Positions 1 through 7,463 of a stretch of DNA of 27,483 bases are shown piece after piece. Positions within the stretch are counted from its first letter, which is position 1. Every line of letters starts with the position of its first letter. The position numbers and the translations under genes are program-made. The notes below the pieces were generated by a model. That model saw only the letters and a list, made by a program, of their open reading frames with translations, was not told where the DNA came from and did not search any database. This stretch comes from a virus, in IMG/VR virus record IMGVR_UViG_3300047554_000461, positions 1 to 27,483 of that record; one strand, written 5' to 3'.

Positions 1-309
1 GTTTTAAAAAAGCAAAAGTTTTTTGAAAGAAGACAAATTAATAAAATAAAATCTATGCTGTATAAAAGACATAGACGTAGCCTAGAAAAACAAGCTACTC
101 CAAAATGGTTAACTAAAGAACAAAAAATACAAATTTTAAATATATATATATATAAAGAAGCTGCATCTTTAACAAAACAGACAGGTATTTTATATGAAGT
201 AGATCACATTATCCCTATAAACAACAAATTTGTTTGCGGTTTACATGTACCTTGGAATTTAAGAGTTATTACTCAAACTGAAAACAGAAAAAAGGCAAAT
301 ACTATTTAA
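1..309 (+). CDS. HNH endonuclease, 5'-truncated by the window edge
   Basis: This looks like a small phage HNH nuclease that would nick or cut double-stranded DNA. The frame is open from base 1 (beginning V-L-K-K-Q), so the gene starts outside the window and the ATG at 55 is probably internal. Counting from that ATG, the HNH core is YEVDHIIP (His51), then GLHVPWNLRVI (Asn68) and a final N-x-K-K-A-N. This is the usual layout of short phage HNH proteins with a VDHIIP/VCGLHVPWNL signature. A (TA)n run near 141-154 encodes part of Y-I-Y-I. The stop overlaps the helicase start by one base (TAATG at 307-311), which suggests co-translation. It could be a free-standing homing nuclease or a packaging-associated HNH; the window does not decide. 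Family assignment is firm, role is not. Confidence 0.85.
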   Translation, partial: VLKKQKFFERRQINKIKSMLYKRHRRSLEKQATPKWLTKEQKIQILNIYIYKEAASLTKQTGILYEVDHIIPINNKFVCGLHVPWNLRVITQTENRKKANTI

Positions 310-1625
310 TGGAATTAACGATTAATAACAGCTACTCCAGTATTAAAGGCTTAAAATCACCTGAGTTTAACAAGCTTAGGAAAATACTATCGTATCAGAT
401 AGATGATCAAGCTGCTTACTTTAGTAAAAATATATTCCATACAACTAAATATCTTATTGATAACAAAGGTAACTTCCCTACCGGCCTTATAACGTTTGTT
501 TATGATTTTTTAAAAGATAATAACATTAAAGCTAAAGTAACCGATTTAAGAAAAATACCTAAATCTAATCCAAAGATTAATAAAGCGACGTTTTTACATA
601 AACCTTACGCATCACAACAAAAAGTCGCAGATTTAATCAATACTCGCTATGTTCGAGGGACCATATCAATGCCCACAGGTACAGGTAAATCGATGGTTAT
701 AGCTTTAATAGCCGCTAAATTACAGGTTAAAACATTAATCGTAGTACCAAACCTTGAAATTAAGAAACAATTAAAAGAATCTTTTAGTCAAATCTTTCAA
801 AACATGGATAATATTGACATTGAAAACATTGATTCAGCTGCTTTAATGTTTAAAAATGATTACGATTGTTTAATTATTGACGAAGCTCATCATGTGGCGG
901 CTAAAACTTATCAAATTTTAAATAAAATTAAATGGAATAACATTTATTATAGGTTTTTTGTTACAGCTACGCCGTTTAGAAACAAAAACCAAGAAGCTTT
1001 GTTATTTCAAGCCGTTGCAGGTCAAGTTATATACAGATTAAATTACCAACAAGCAGTAAATGAGGGTTATATAGTGCCTGTGGACGGATATTACATTGAA
1101 ATACCACGTCAAGATGTGGATTTAAACGGTTGGCAACAAGTTTACTCTCAACTAGTAGTTAATAACATAACTAGAAATCAAATAATATCGGGTCTATTAC
1201 TTGATTTAGAAGATCAAGGCAAGTCTACCCTATGTTTAGTAAAAGAAGTTAATCACGGCCTTATATTAAGCGATTTAACAGGATTACCATTTGCTAATGG
1301 TAAAGACGAATCGTCTAGGGATTACATTAAACAATTTAATGAAGGTAAAGTTAAGGTATTAATAGGCACCGAAGGACTACTATCCGAAGGTGTTGACACT
1401 AAACCTTGTGAATATGTGATTATAGCTGCCTTAGGTAAAGCTAAATCATCTTTTATGCAAAAGGTTGGTAGAGGTGTTCGAAGATATAAAGATAAAGACT
1501 CTGCTAAAATAATATTATTTAAAGATTTAAGTCATAAATACACCGCTAGTCATTTTAAAGAACAATGTAAAATACTAAAAGACGAATACAATGTAATACC
1601 TTTAAAATTAGATATTGACATATAA
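309..1625 (+). CDS. SF2 DEAD/DEAH-box helicase (UvsW-like type)
   Basis: A 438-aa ATP-dependent nucleic acid helicase or translocase of superfamily 2. Visible motifs in order are a Q-motif-like KPYASQQKVADLI (98-110), Walker A MPTGTGKS (121-128), motif II IIDEAHH (189-195), motif III VTATPFR (218-224), motif V-like LIGTEGLLSEGVD (351-363) and motif VI QKVGRGVRR (384-392). Both RecA-like lobes are complete. About 95 N-terminal residues precede the helicase core, as in phage UvsW-type helicases that unwind branched DNA during replication and recombination. That specific role is inference; the superfamily assignment is direct from the motifs. The start ATG overlaps the stop of the HNH gene (TAATG). 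No replication polymerase is visible nearby. Confidence 0.92.
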   Translation: MELTINNSYSSIKGLKSPEFNKLRKILSYQIDDQAAYFSKNIFHTTKYLIDNKGNFPTGLITFVYDFLKDNNIKAKVTDLRKIPKSNPKINKATFLHKPYASQQKVADLINTRYVRGTISMPTGTGKSMVIALIAAKLQVKTLIVVPNLEIKKQLKESFSQIFQNMDNIDIENIDSAALMFKNDYDCLIIDEAHHVAAKTYQILNKIKWNNIYYRFFVTATPFRNKNQEALLFQAVAGQVIYRLNYQQAVNEGYIVPVDGYYIEIPRQDVDLNGWQQVYSQLVVNNITRNQIISGLLLDLEDQGKSTLCLVKEVNHGLILSDLTGLPFANGKDESSRDYIKQFNEGKVKVLIGTEGLLSEGVDTKPCEYVIIAALGKAKSSFMQKVGRGVRRYKDKDSAKIILFKDLSHKYTASHFKEQCKILKDEYNVIPLKLDIDI

Positions 1626-1662
1626 CAATATCTGTGCCATTCTAATCTAAAAAGGTGGTTTA

Positions 1663-2421
1663 ATGAAACTTATTTTAATATTTTTAACAGTTCTTATCCT
1701 TAGCGTAATTACAAATGCACAATCTTTGCATATAAACCTTACGCAACAAAACACAGTAACAATTAGAAACGAAATTAACGACGAAGTAGTAACTAAAGCT
1801 GCTAAAGAGTTATCTAATTTAATTACTAAACGCGGAAAACAAAATTATAAAATTTACCTAGTATTAGACACTCCAGGTGGTAGCATTGATTCAGGATTAA
1901 ATTTTATTGAATTTGCTAAAACTCTACCTAACGTAGAAACTTTAACTATTTTTGCTGCTTCTATGGGTAGCGCAATTGTTGAAGCTTTACCTGGTAAACG
2001 TAACATTCTTCCAACAGGTATTTTAATGTTTCATCGCGCTAGAGGCGGAGTTCAAGGGCAGTTTGAAAGCGGAGAATTAGAGACTAGACTAGATTTATAT
2101 AAACGTTTAGTCAGAAGTATGGAGCAAACAAATTCTAGCAGAATGTCTATGAGTTTAGAAATGTATAAATTAGCTGTTAAAGATGAATTGTGGATTTTAG
2201 GAAGTGAAGCTATTAGAGCAAAAGCAGCTGATAATGTAGTTACAGTTTCTTGTTCTTCTGAATTAATATCTGAAAACAAAACTGAAACATTTTTAATTGG
2301 TGGAATGTTTGCTGTAAGAGTTGACTTTTCTGCTTGCCCTATTTTACGTGGTGGTAGCGTTCAAGATCCTAATATGTTATTTAAATATAAAGAATTTAAA
2401 GCTAAATGGAGCGTTAAATGA
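1663..2421 (+). CDS. Exported ClpP-fold serine protease
   Basis: A 252-aa protein with an N-terminal signal peptide (hydrophobic MKLILIFLTVLILSVITNA, probable cleavage after Ala19), so it should act in the periplasm. The mature part has the ClpP/crotonase fold signature: LDTPGGSIDSG (69-79), the nucleophile elbow AASMGSA with Ser100, MFHRA with His124, and KDELWI with Asp174, matching the Ser-His-Asp order of family S14. Periplasmic ClpP-like proteins (the COG3904 type) are known in bacteria; phage prohead proteases of this fold normally lack a signal peptide. The ATG follows a good AGGTGG site. Its stop overlaps the endolysin start (ATGA, 2418-2421), so the two are translationally coupled, hinting at a lysis or envelope role. 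A C-terminal extension with Cys197 and Cys225 could form a disulfide. Substrate unknown. Confidence 0.82.
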   Translation: MKLILIFLTVLILSVITNAQSLHINLTQQNTVTIRNEINDEVVTKAAKELSNLITKRGKQNYKIYLVLDTPGGSIDSGLNFIEFAKTLPNVETLTIFAASMGSAIVEALPGKRNILPTGILMFHRARGGVQGQFESGELETRLDLYKRLVRSMEQTNSSRMSMSLEMYKLAVKDELWILGSEAIRAKAADNVVTVSCSSELISENKTETFLIGGMFAVRVDFSACPILRGGSVQDPNMLFKYKEFKAKWSVK

Positions 2422-2816
2422 TTTCTATGAAAGAATTAATGGGTGATCATAATATTAGTGATATACCCATTAATCATCAGCATAATCTAGAAGAGCTTTT
2501 ACTTAAAATTAACAAAGTAAGGGCTTTATACAATAAACCAATGATTGTTACTTCTGGATATAGATCTGAACAAGATCATTTACGTATTTATAGATCCAAA
2601 GGCATACCTGATAATAAAATACCAATGGGTAGTGCTCATTTAAAAGGTTGTGCTGTTGATATTTTAGATAAAAACGGTAGTTTGTTTAAATGGTGTAAAG
2701 ACAATGTAAATCATTTAGAAGAAATTGGATTATGGTGTGAAGACGATCAAGCAGTACCAAGAGTTCATTTTCAAACTTACGCTCCAAAATCAGGTAATAG
2801 GTTTTTTAAGCCATGA
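2418..2816 (+). CDS. Peptidoglycan peptidase M15 family (endolysin)
   Basis: A 132-aa zinc peptidase expected to cleave peptide stems or cross-links of peptidoglycan during lysis. The M15A layout is clear: VTSGYRS (44-50), then SAHLKGCAVDI with zinc ligands His74 and Asp81, then RVHFQ with ligand His117. Length is typical for phage M15 endolysins that consist of the catalytic domain only. There is no signal peptide, so it should need the holin (3293-3709, opposite strand) to reach the wall. It overlaps the protease gene upstream by ATGA and the next gene downstream by ATGA (2813-2816), so the three form one translation unit. Family call is firm; endolysin role follows from context. Confidence 0.92.
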   Translation: MISMKELMGDHNISDIPINHQHNLEELLLKINKVRALYNKPMIVTSGYRSEQDHLRIYRSKGIPDNKIPMGSAHLKGCAVDILDKNGSLFKWCKDNVNHLEEIGLWCEDDQAVPRVHFQTYAPKSGNRFFKP

Positions 2817-3040
2817 AAAGTTGGGTATGGCAATCTTATGTAGATGCTGTAAATAACAATAAAGATCAAACAGAACTACCATTAGGTAAATCTTATGATG
2901 ATCATGTATGGCTAGGTGATTACGACCATTCACCAAGTAATAATACTAAAAAAGGTTGCCAACACGAATGGGTAAACGTAGGATTTCATCATGACAAATG
3001 GGTATGTAAAAAATGTAATAAAGATCAAGGGGATTTTTAA
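2813..3040 (+). CDS. Small protein with a zinc-knuckle-like C/H pattern
   Basis: A 75-aa protein that I do not recognise as a named family. The N-terminal half is acidic and polar, with W-rich segments (SWVWQSYVDA, HVWLGDYDH). The C-terminal half carries GCQHEW (Cys49, His51) and VCKKCNK (Cys65, Cys68), a CxH...CxxC pattern that could bind one zinc ion. It is coupled to the endolysin by an ATGA overlap and abuts the next gene with no gap (TAA then ATG at 3041). It could be an adaptor or nucleic-acid-binding protein; function is unknown. Confidence 0.75.
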   Translation: MKSWVWQSYVDAVNNNKDQTELPLGKSYDDHVWLGDYDHSPSNNTKKGCQHEWVNVGFHHDKWVCKKCNKDQGDF

Positions 3041-3292
3041 ATGTGCTATAATAAAAAATTAACTAAAAAAGAATTTTATAAACTATGTTATAGAATGTAT
3101 TTTGATTTGGAATTAAGAGAAGAGTTGTTTCATTTAAGACAACATTTTATTAAAGATAAATGGCCGTTAAATTTTGCTATTCAAGCTAATGAGTTAAAAC
3201 TTAAACAAAATGAGTTAAGAGTTGTATTAAAACTATTAGGGTATAAAATAACTAAAAGTAAAAAATATAATAATTTAGTTATTACTTTATAA
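3041..3292 (+). CDS. Small basic protein of unknown function
   Basis: An 83-aa lysine-rich protein, not recognised. It appears mostly helical, and a region around residues 45-72 (ANELKLKQNELRVVLKLLGY) resembles a small helix-turn-helix-like segment, so DNA binding is possible but unproven. It follows the previous stop directly. Its own stop TAA (3290-3292) touches the stop of the holin gene on the other strand (3293-3295), so the two transcription units converge with no spacer and no obvious terminator hairpin. Only a weak AT-only inverted repeat (TAATAA...TTATTA, about 3269-3285) lies inside the gene end. Confidence 0.7.
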   Translation: MCYNKKLTKKEFYKLCYRMYFDLELREELFHLRQHFIKDKWPLNFAIQANELKLKQNELRVVLKLLGYKITKSKKYNNLVITL

Positions 3293-3709
3293 TTAATCTT
3301 TTTTATCTACGTTTGCACTAGCTTTTAATTTATCTGCTAATTGACTAGCAACTGGTAACCCTAATTTACCTAAATTTTCTAATATACTAAGTAATTCGTA
3401 TATACCATATAAGCTGCATAACCACTTACCAGCTTGATGCTGTTCAATACCAAACTCAATTAGTAACGGATTTGACACTTTAGCAGCTGCTAACCCTAGT
3501 AAAAATAACCCAACTATAGGTATTTTTTTATACAAACCTCTAGAAGTAATGTCTTTACCCTCTTTTCTAGCAGCCATAATACCTGTTATAATGTCAATTA
3601 TAACTAATACGCCAATAGCTTTAACTAATAACATATAAGGTTCAAAAAACATCAATAATGGTGATAGTATCAAACTATAATACAATTTTAACCTCGTTTT
3701 TATGTCCAT
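3293..3709 (-). CDS. Phage holin (holin_4_1/TcdE-like)
   Basis: A 138-aa membrane protein with about three hydrophobic segments (roughly residues 10-28, 29-46 and 62-80). It carries the hallmark of the holin_4_1/TcdE family: a helix ending DIITGIMAARKEGKDITSRG followed by a basic LYKKIP turn. Holins of this family oligomerise in the inner membrane and release cytoplasmic endolysin at a set time. The ATG lies within the last codons of the upstream gene (10-base overlap) and follows an AAGGAAA site. It is the last gene of the long minus-strand late block, matching the position of T7 gene 17.5 downstream of the fibre genes. The charged C-terminal tail (KLKASANVDKKD) is expected to be cytoplasmic. 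Confidence 0.88.
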   Translation of the reverse strand: MDIKTRLKLYYSLILSPLLMFFEPYMLLVKAIGVLVIIDIITGIMAARKEGKDITSRGLYKKIPIVGLFLLGLAAAKVSNPLLIEFGIEQHQAGKWLCSLYGIYELLSILENLGKLGLPVASQLADKLKASANVDKKD

Positions 3710-4191
3710 AACCCATTTTCCTTTAATATTGTTTCTACATCACTTGGTGTGATATAGTCTCTTTTTATTTTTACATTAATTTTCATCCCATGTTCTAACG
3801 AACGTATAACATACTCTGAACAAATCATAGCTTTTTCTTCATTACTATAACTTAATTCTAATTTTAATAACTTTTTAATAGCTAATAAAAACAACTGTGT
3901 TTTACTATAGTAAACACCAAGTTTACTCATAGCATAATGCGTAATATTTTTATATTGAATATTGTGTAATTCTATTGAAACTGTATTACAGATAGTATTA
4001 TCTCTTAAAAAAGCATCTTCTGTAATCATATTTATGTAATTCCCAGAAGCCTGTAATACAAACTTACCGTGATCTGTAGATATTAATAAAGCAACATGCG
4101 AATAATCTCTTTTTTCAGATTCAGTAATTATCTTGCTTCCTATTTTATACCACGCTTTAGCTCTAGAAAATACTATAGTAATTGTTTTCAT
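3700..4191 (-). CDS. Permuted papain-like hydrolase (YiiX/NlpC-P60 type)
   Basis: A 163-aa protein that matches the circularly permuted NlpC/P60 (YiiX/YebB-like) pattern. The catalytic His is in DYSHVALLI (His32), and the Cys is near the C-terminus in AMICSEYVIRSLE (Cys124), followed by a helix. In this family the order is His first, then Cys. Members act on peptidoglycan peptides, lipids or other amide/ester bonds. There is no signal peptide. Sitting between appendage genes and the holin (overlapping both: ATGA with the upstream gene, 10 bases with the holin), it may be a second lysis enzyme or a virion-associated hydrolase. Fold assignment is from motif order; substrate is unknown. Confidence 0.72.
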   Translation of the reverse strand: MKTITIVFSRAKAWYKIGSKIITESEKRDYSHVALLISTDHGKFVLQASGNYINMITEDAFLRDNTICNTVSIELHNIQYKNITHYAMSKLGVYYSKTQLFLLAIKKLLKLELSYSNEEKAMICSEYVIRSLEHGMKINVKIKRDYITPSDVETILKENGLWT

Positions 4192-4682
4192 ATAGTTGGT
4201 AGCTCCAAATATACTAAAATTTTATTAACAAAAATTGTAAGTCTTGGTACTGTAACAAAAGGACTTAAATCAGCTGGTATATTATTAGCGTTTATTATAT
4301 TTAAAACTTGATCTTTACCTGCATATAAAGACCCTGAACTAACGTAATGTTCTACCCAATGTAGATAATCATGTACGGCTTTAGTTTTACCAGCTTGAGT
4401 AATACCCATTAAAATATTCTCTCGTTTAAATGCATCCATTATCTCTTTACCAAAATGTACAGCATCATCAATCTTAGCTTGAATAATAGCATCCATATCT
4501 ACAGGATTATGGTTAGTTATTACTGTTGTAATACTGTCAAGTTGCTCTTGTGTTAGTGTTGTAGAAACGTGGACTGTTAGCTCTGGATCAGAATACGATA
4601 ACCCGTCTATATTGACTAGTGGTAGTATTTCTTTTTGTAATTTAGATAAATTTATATTTGATTTAGTAAATATATAATCCAT
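4188..4682 (-). CDS. Virion appendage-associated protein, unknown
   Basis: A 164-aa protein, not firmly recognised. The N-terminal part (about 1-57) looks like an alpha/beta domain (SDPELTVHVSTTLTQEQLDS). The middle and C-terminal part is helical with MGITQAGKTKAVHDYLHWV (about 92-110); this recalls a P-loop superficially but lacks a proper GxxxxGK[ST] context. Such two-part proteins often lie just downstream of phage fibre genes. The start overlaps the stop of the preceding fibre gene by one base (TAATG) and its stop overlaps the hydrolase start (ATGA). A virion or assembly role is inferred from position only. Confidence 0.65.
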   Translation of the reverse strand: MDYIFTKSNINLSKLQKEILPLVNIDGLSYSDPELTVHVSTTLTQEQLDSITTVITNHNPVDMDAIIQAKIDDAVHFGKEIMDAFKRENILMGITQAGKTKAVHDYLHWVEHYVSSGSLYAGKDQVLNIINANNIPADLSPFVTVPRLTIFVNKILVYLELPTI

Positions 4683-5395
4683 TACGCACCCAGCCTAATT
4701 ATAGCTAAACATCTTAAATTGGCAGTAATTTGTGTACCACCTGAAGTATTCCATCTAATGTCAATAGTTTGTCCTGCTGTTAAAGAAGCTATAGTAAACC
4801 CTGCATAAGTCATTGGGTTGTTAGCATTACGGGCAAAAGTACCGTTAGTATTAGTCAATAATGTTCCTGCTCTATATAACCCAATAGTAGTAGTATTATT
4901 ACCAGAAGATACAAAAACTACATTTCCTTTTATTAAATATGTACCACTTACTGCTACAGTTAAGGTCATAGAAGTTAACACTACGGCAGTATTACTTGTA
5001 GTATTTGCTGCTGCTGTGGCATTTACTGATTGATTAGCTATAGTAGTGTCATGGATATGATCAGCTCTAACAAAACTCTCCGAAGTACCTTCTGAATTAG
5101 CTGTACCTGTGCTTTGTGGCGCTGCTGCTGGAATATTGTGTATATGATCGGCCCTTGCAAATGCATTAGCCGTACCTTCTGTATTAGCTACGTCAGGATT
5201 TAATGTACTAGGTACACCAGTTGCTAAAGGGTCGGTGCCGTTTGGTAAATGTGTTATACCGTGAGTCGGAAGTCCTGTAATTATGCCTGTTTGAATTTCA
5301 TCAATAGCGTCTTGTACCGTTGTTGCAGTAAGTCCTGTTATTGAGTTATCAAAAGGAGTCCCTCTTGCTGTCGAGTTTTGTACAATAAAAGACAT
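4682..5395 (-). CDS. Tail fibre-like protein with HxH repeats and a jelly-roll-like C-terminus
   Basis: A 237-aa fibre-type protein. The N-terminal part contains HGITHLPNGTDPL and two imperfect repeats, NTEGTANAFARADHIHN and NSEGTSESFVRADHIHD. This G-T-(x)-F-x-R-A-D-H-x-H pattern is common in trimeric phage fibres, where paired histidines can hold a metal ion along the axis. From about residue 120 on, the Thr/Asn-rich beta-strands (SGTYLIKGNVVF, TAGQTIDIRWN) resemble C1q/TNF-like trimeric heads used for receptor binding. The start shares TAATG with the gene upstream. Likely a small receptor-binding or fibre-tip protein; exact role is inferred. Confidence 0.75.
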   Translation of the reverse strand: MSFIVQNSTARGTPFDNSITGLTATTVQDAIDEIQTGIITGLPTHGITHLPNGTDPLATGVPSTLNPDVANTEGTANAFARADHIHNIPAAAPQSTGTANSEGTSESFVRADHIHDTTIANQSVNATAAANTTSNTAVVLTSMTLTVAVSGTYLIKGNVVFVSSGNNTTTIGLYRAGTLLTNTNGTFARNANNPMTYAGFTIASLTAGQTIDIRWNTSGGTQITANLRCLAIIRLGA

Positions 5396-5790
5396 TAAGC
5401 ACCTTCCGTTATTCTACTAGCCACTGTTGTAGTAGATATTAAATATATATCTACATTAGGTCCTACTGCCCACTGAGTAAATTGACCTCTTCCAATTGGA
5501 GTACCTGTGGATGTTGTAACTCCACTAGTGTATCCCCAATAAACAGTATTTGAAGTATCATGATAAAATGTGACTAATTTTCTATTAGCTAAATTAGAAC
5601 CGCCTACTCTTAACGGTGCAGCGGTTGTTGTAACTGAAAATGAACCTTGTGTTCCTGATACATTAATTATATCAGCTGTTTGCAGATCGCCATTTACGGT
5701 AGCATTGACAAAATTAGTTTCAGAACCAGAGCTATTAGCTCCAGTTAGTTTTGTAGTTAATGCTGATTGTAAATCGCTTAAATCTGCCAT
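5395..5790 (-). CDS. Small virion appendage protein
   Basis: A 131-aa Thr/Ser/Ala-rich beta-type protein. A short helical N-terminus (ADLSDLQSALTTKLTG) is followed by strands (APLRVGGSNLANRKLVTFYH, NTVYWGYTSGVT). The C-terminus (NVDIYLISTTTVASRITEGA) is of the kind found in small phage structural proteins that sit at the tail or fibre base. No enzyme motif was seen. It is embedded in a run of coupled fibre-like genes, with a 2-base gap from the preceding stop. Structural role is inferred from composition and context. Confidence 0.65.
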   Translation of the reverse strand: MADLSDLQSALTTKLTGANSSGSETNFVNATVNGDLQTADIINVSGTQGSFSVTTTAAPLRVGGSNLANRKLVTFYHDTSNTVYWGYTSGVTTSTGTPIGRGQFTQWAVGPNVDIYLISTTTVASRITEGA

Positions 5791-5792
5791 AA

Positions 5793-6491
5793 TTAGACTT
5801 CAATTCCTGAAATAGTTGAGTATAAATCCATTGCCGATAAATCTCTATTTGTCATAGTAACTCTAACTCTAACACCAGCTGCTACTGTGATAGGAGCATT
5901 TAATATTAATGACATATCCGGTGTTGCAGGTGAGTTAAATTGAGCTGCAATAGTAGTAAAAGTATTAGTTCCAACGCCTGTTTCAACGCTTAAAACCATT
6001 TTAGCTTTACCAGAAGCAGAGGATTCAATTTGTTTTAAAGTTAATGTTTTACCAGCTGTGACAGTGTAATCATGATTATCACTTGCTCCAGCTGCAATCG
6101 CCGCTGCGTCTTTGTAATCATTGATAGAATCACCTGCGGCTGCTGTAACTACATTAACGTTAATAGATCCATCAGCATTTACAGCTAATGTATCAGTACC
6201 ATCGCTAATAGCAACATTATCTTGTGTTGCACTAAGGTTTCTAATATCTAAATCAGTAGCGGTTACTGTTACAGAACCAGTGATTGAAACGCTTGATCCT
6301 GATACGTCTACTTTATCAGTTGCAAACGTTAAATCTCTAATATCTAAATTTGTAGCGGTTACAACCGCGTTTATACTACCATCGACATTAACGGCTAACT
6401 GTTGTGTAGTTGTTGTTGCATCTGCAATCTTAACTATCACATCACCAGGTAATTCCGTTCTTACGGGTAGTGAACTGTTAAAGTCACTCAT
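5793..6491 (-). CDS. Virion protein with internal LDIRDL-type repeats
   Basis: A 232-aa protein with two tandem blocks. LAVNVDGSINAVV (about 32-44) recurs as LAVNADGSINVNV (about 102-114). TATNLDIRDLTFATDKVDVSG (45-65) recurs as TATDLDIRNLSATQDNVAISD (77-97). This repeat family occurs in phage structural proteins of the tail region. The C-terminal about 110 residues form a beta-rich domain (TAGKTLTLKQIESSASGKAK and onward) typical of such proteins. It is coupled to the coiled-coil gene upstream by ATGA. It likely forms part of a tail appendage or fibre attachment; no enzymatic motif was seen. Confidence 0.68.
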   Translation of the reverse strand: MSDFNSSLPVRTELPGDVIVKIADATTTTQQLAVNVDGSINAVVTATNLDIRDLTFATDKVDVSGSSVSITGSVTVTATDLDIRNLSATQDNVAISDGTDTLAVNADGSINVNVVTAAAGDSINDYKDAAAIAAGASDNHDYTVTAGKTLTLKQIESSASGKAKMVLSVETGVGTNTFTTIAAQFNSPATPDMSLILNAPITVAAGVRVRVTMTNRDLSAMDLYSTISGIEV

Positions 6492-6682
6492 TTTTCATTC
6501 TCCTTTTTTGTTAATTCATCTAACTGAATTTTTAATTTTTGTTCTGTTTCTATTTGTTGTTGAATAGCAATTTCAAGACGTTTAATTTCGTCTAATCGCT
6601 CTTCAATTTTAAGTTCTAAATCAAATCGTGCAGTTTCAACACGTTTTAACTCTAATTGTTTTTTCTTTAGCTCTAATGACAT
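6488..6682 (-). CDS. Short coiled-coil protein
   Basis: A 64-aa highly charged protein that is predicted by eye to be one continuous coiled coil: LELKKKQLELKR, then DLELKIEERLDEIKRLEIAI, with hydrophobic residues at heptad spacing. It has no membrane segment or signal peptide. It lies between two appendage genes and overlaps the next one by ATGA. The start follows directly on the upstream stop (TAAATG). It could be a structural rod, a chaperone for the fibre proteins or a trimerisation helper; this is inferred from shape and location only. Confidence 0.6.
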   Translation of the reverse strand: MSLELKKKQLELKRVETARFDLELKIEERLDEIKRLEIAIQQQIETEQKLKIQLDELTKKENEK

Positions 6683-7120
6683 TTAATTTTCCTCGTCTAT
6701 TTGTATATTAGCTTCAAAATCACCTAGTGATGACATATTGTGTATTACTTTTAATACTAATATGTCTCCACCTGTTAAATATAAACCACTAAAATCCATC
6801 TTTGCGTTAAACTCTGTATAATAAACTCTTTGTACTGACAAAGGGTTACCGTTTAAATACATCGTAAACTTACTTACATTAGTACCTGACATATCAGACT
6901 TATGTAGTAAAACTTTTTTACCAACAGGTACTGTATAACTAACAATTGTAGTTTCAATACCACTTGCAACAGAGGTTATAGCATTAAATACAACCTTAGT
7001 TGTGTAAGTTGCACTAGGTACATTTGTAACAGGTAATGGTAATTGACTAGGCGATATAACGACATCAGGCATTTCCCTGATAATTACGTCCTCTATACCA
7101 GACCTGTAATCAAAAGCCAT
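6683..7120 (-). CDS. Beta-rich virion appendage protein
   Basis: A 145-aa protein. The N-terminus (SGIEDVIIREMPDVVISPSQ) is followed by a beta-sandwich-like domain with VSYTVPVGKKVLLHKSDMSG, KFTMYLNGNPL and YLTGGDILVLKVIHN. The 'tVPaGK...l' plus 'aGD.i.l.v...' arrangement is common in small phage tail or fibre accessory proteins. Only one base separates it from the preceding stop. No catalytic motif was seen. A structural role is inferred from the gene cluster. Confidence 0.65.
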   Translation of the reverse strand: MAFDYRSGIEDVIIREMPDVVISPSQLPLPVTNVPSATYTTKVVFNAITSVASGIETTIVSYTVPVGKKVLLHKSDMSGTNVSKFTMYLNGNPLSVQRVYYTEFNAKMDFSGLYLTGGDILVLKVIHNMSSLGDFEANIQIDEEN

Positions 7121-7121
7121 G

Positions 7122-7460
7122 TTATACGTCCTTAGTGCAAATAATAGCCGTCAACGTTCCTGTGCTACCCACATTTGGTACAAACTTACATCTAACCCAG
7201 TTATACATAATTTGTGGTCTATTCCACAACCTACCTTCATTACCAGCAGTATTAACAACAGTATCATTCATTTTTACCCAGATAATTTCTTCTGGTCTAG
7301 CTGTTCTATTACAAACGCTAGCTTCTAAATAGACAATACCGTCAACTGTAGCGTCCCAAAAGACTTCTACAGCATAGCCATAGCTAGAACCCACCATAAG
7401 TTCTTTACTCTCAATGGTGGTAGACGCATTTTGTCTATCAATTATTGTTACTGTACGCAT
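7122..7460 (-). CDS. Small beta-rich virion protein
   Basis: A 112-aa protein with an alternating beta pattern: RTVTIIDRQNAST, EVFWDATVDGIVYLEASVCN, MYNWVRCKFVPNVGSTGTLT. The tail segment 'W.RC.F.....stGtl.a.i' is like that of small phage structural proteins measuring deviations from a symmetric beta barrel. Cysteines are at about 50, 92 and 108. It begins 3 bases after the upstream stop. Likely an appendage component; function unproven. Confidence 0.62.
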   Translation of the reverse strand: MRTVTIIDRQNASTTIESKELMVGSSYGYAVEVFWDATVDGIVYLEASVCNRTARPEEIIWVKMNDTVVNTAGNEGRLWNRPQIMYNWVRCKFVPNVGSTGTLTAIICTKDV

Positions 7461-7463
7461 AAC

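Noticed and set aside
2052-2279. 75-aa ORF on the minus strand inside the protease gene
   Set aside because: Antisense shadow of a gene with clear catalytic motifs; no neighbours or ribosome site support it.
4370-4412. P-loop ATPase in the 164-aa protein (GITQAGKT)
   Set aside because: The spacing does not fit a Walker A and no Walker B or other ATPase motif follows.
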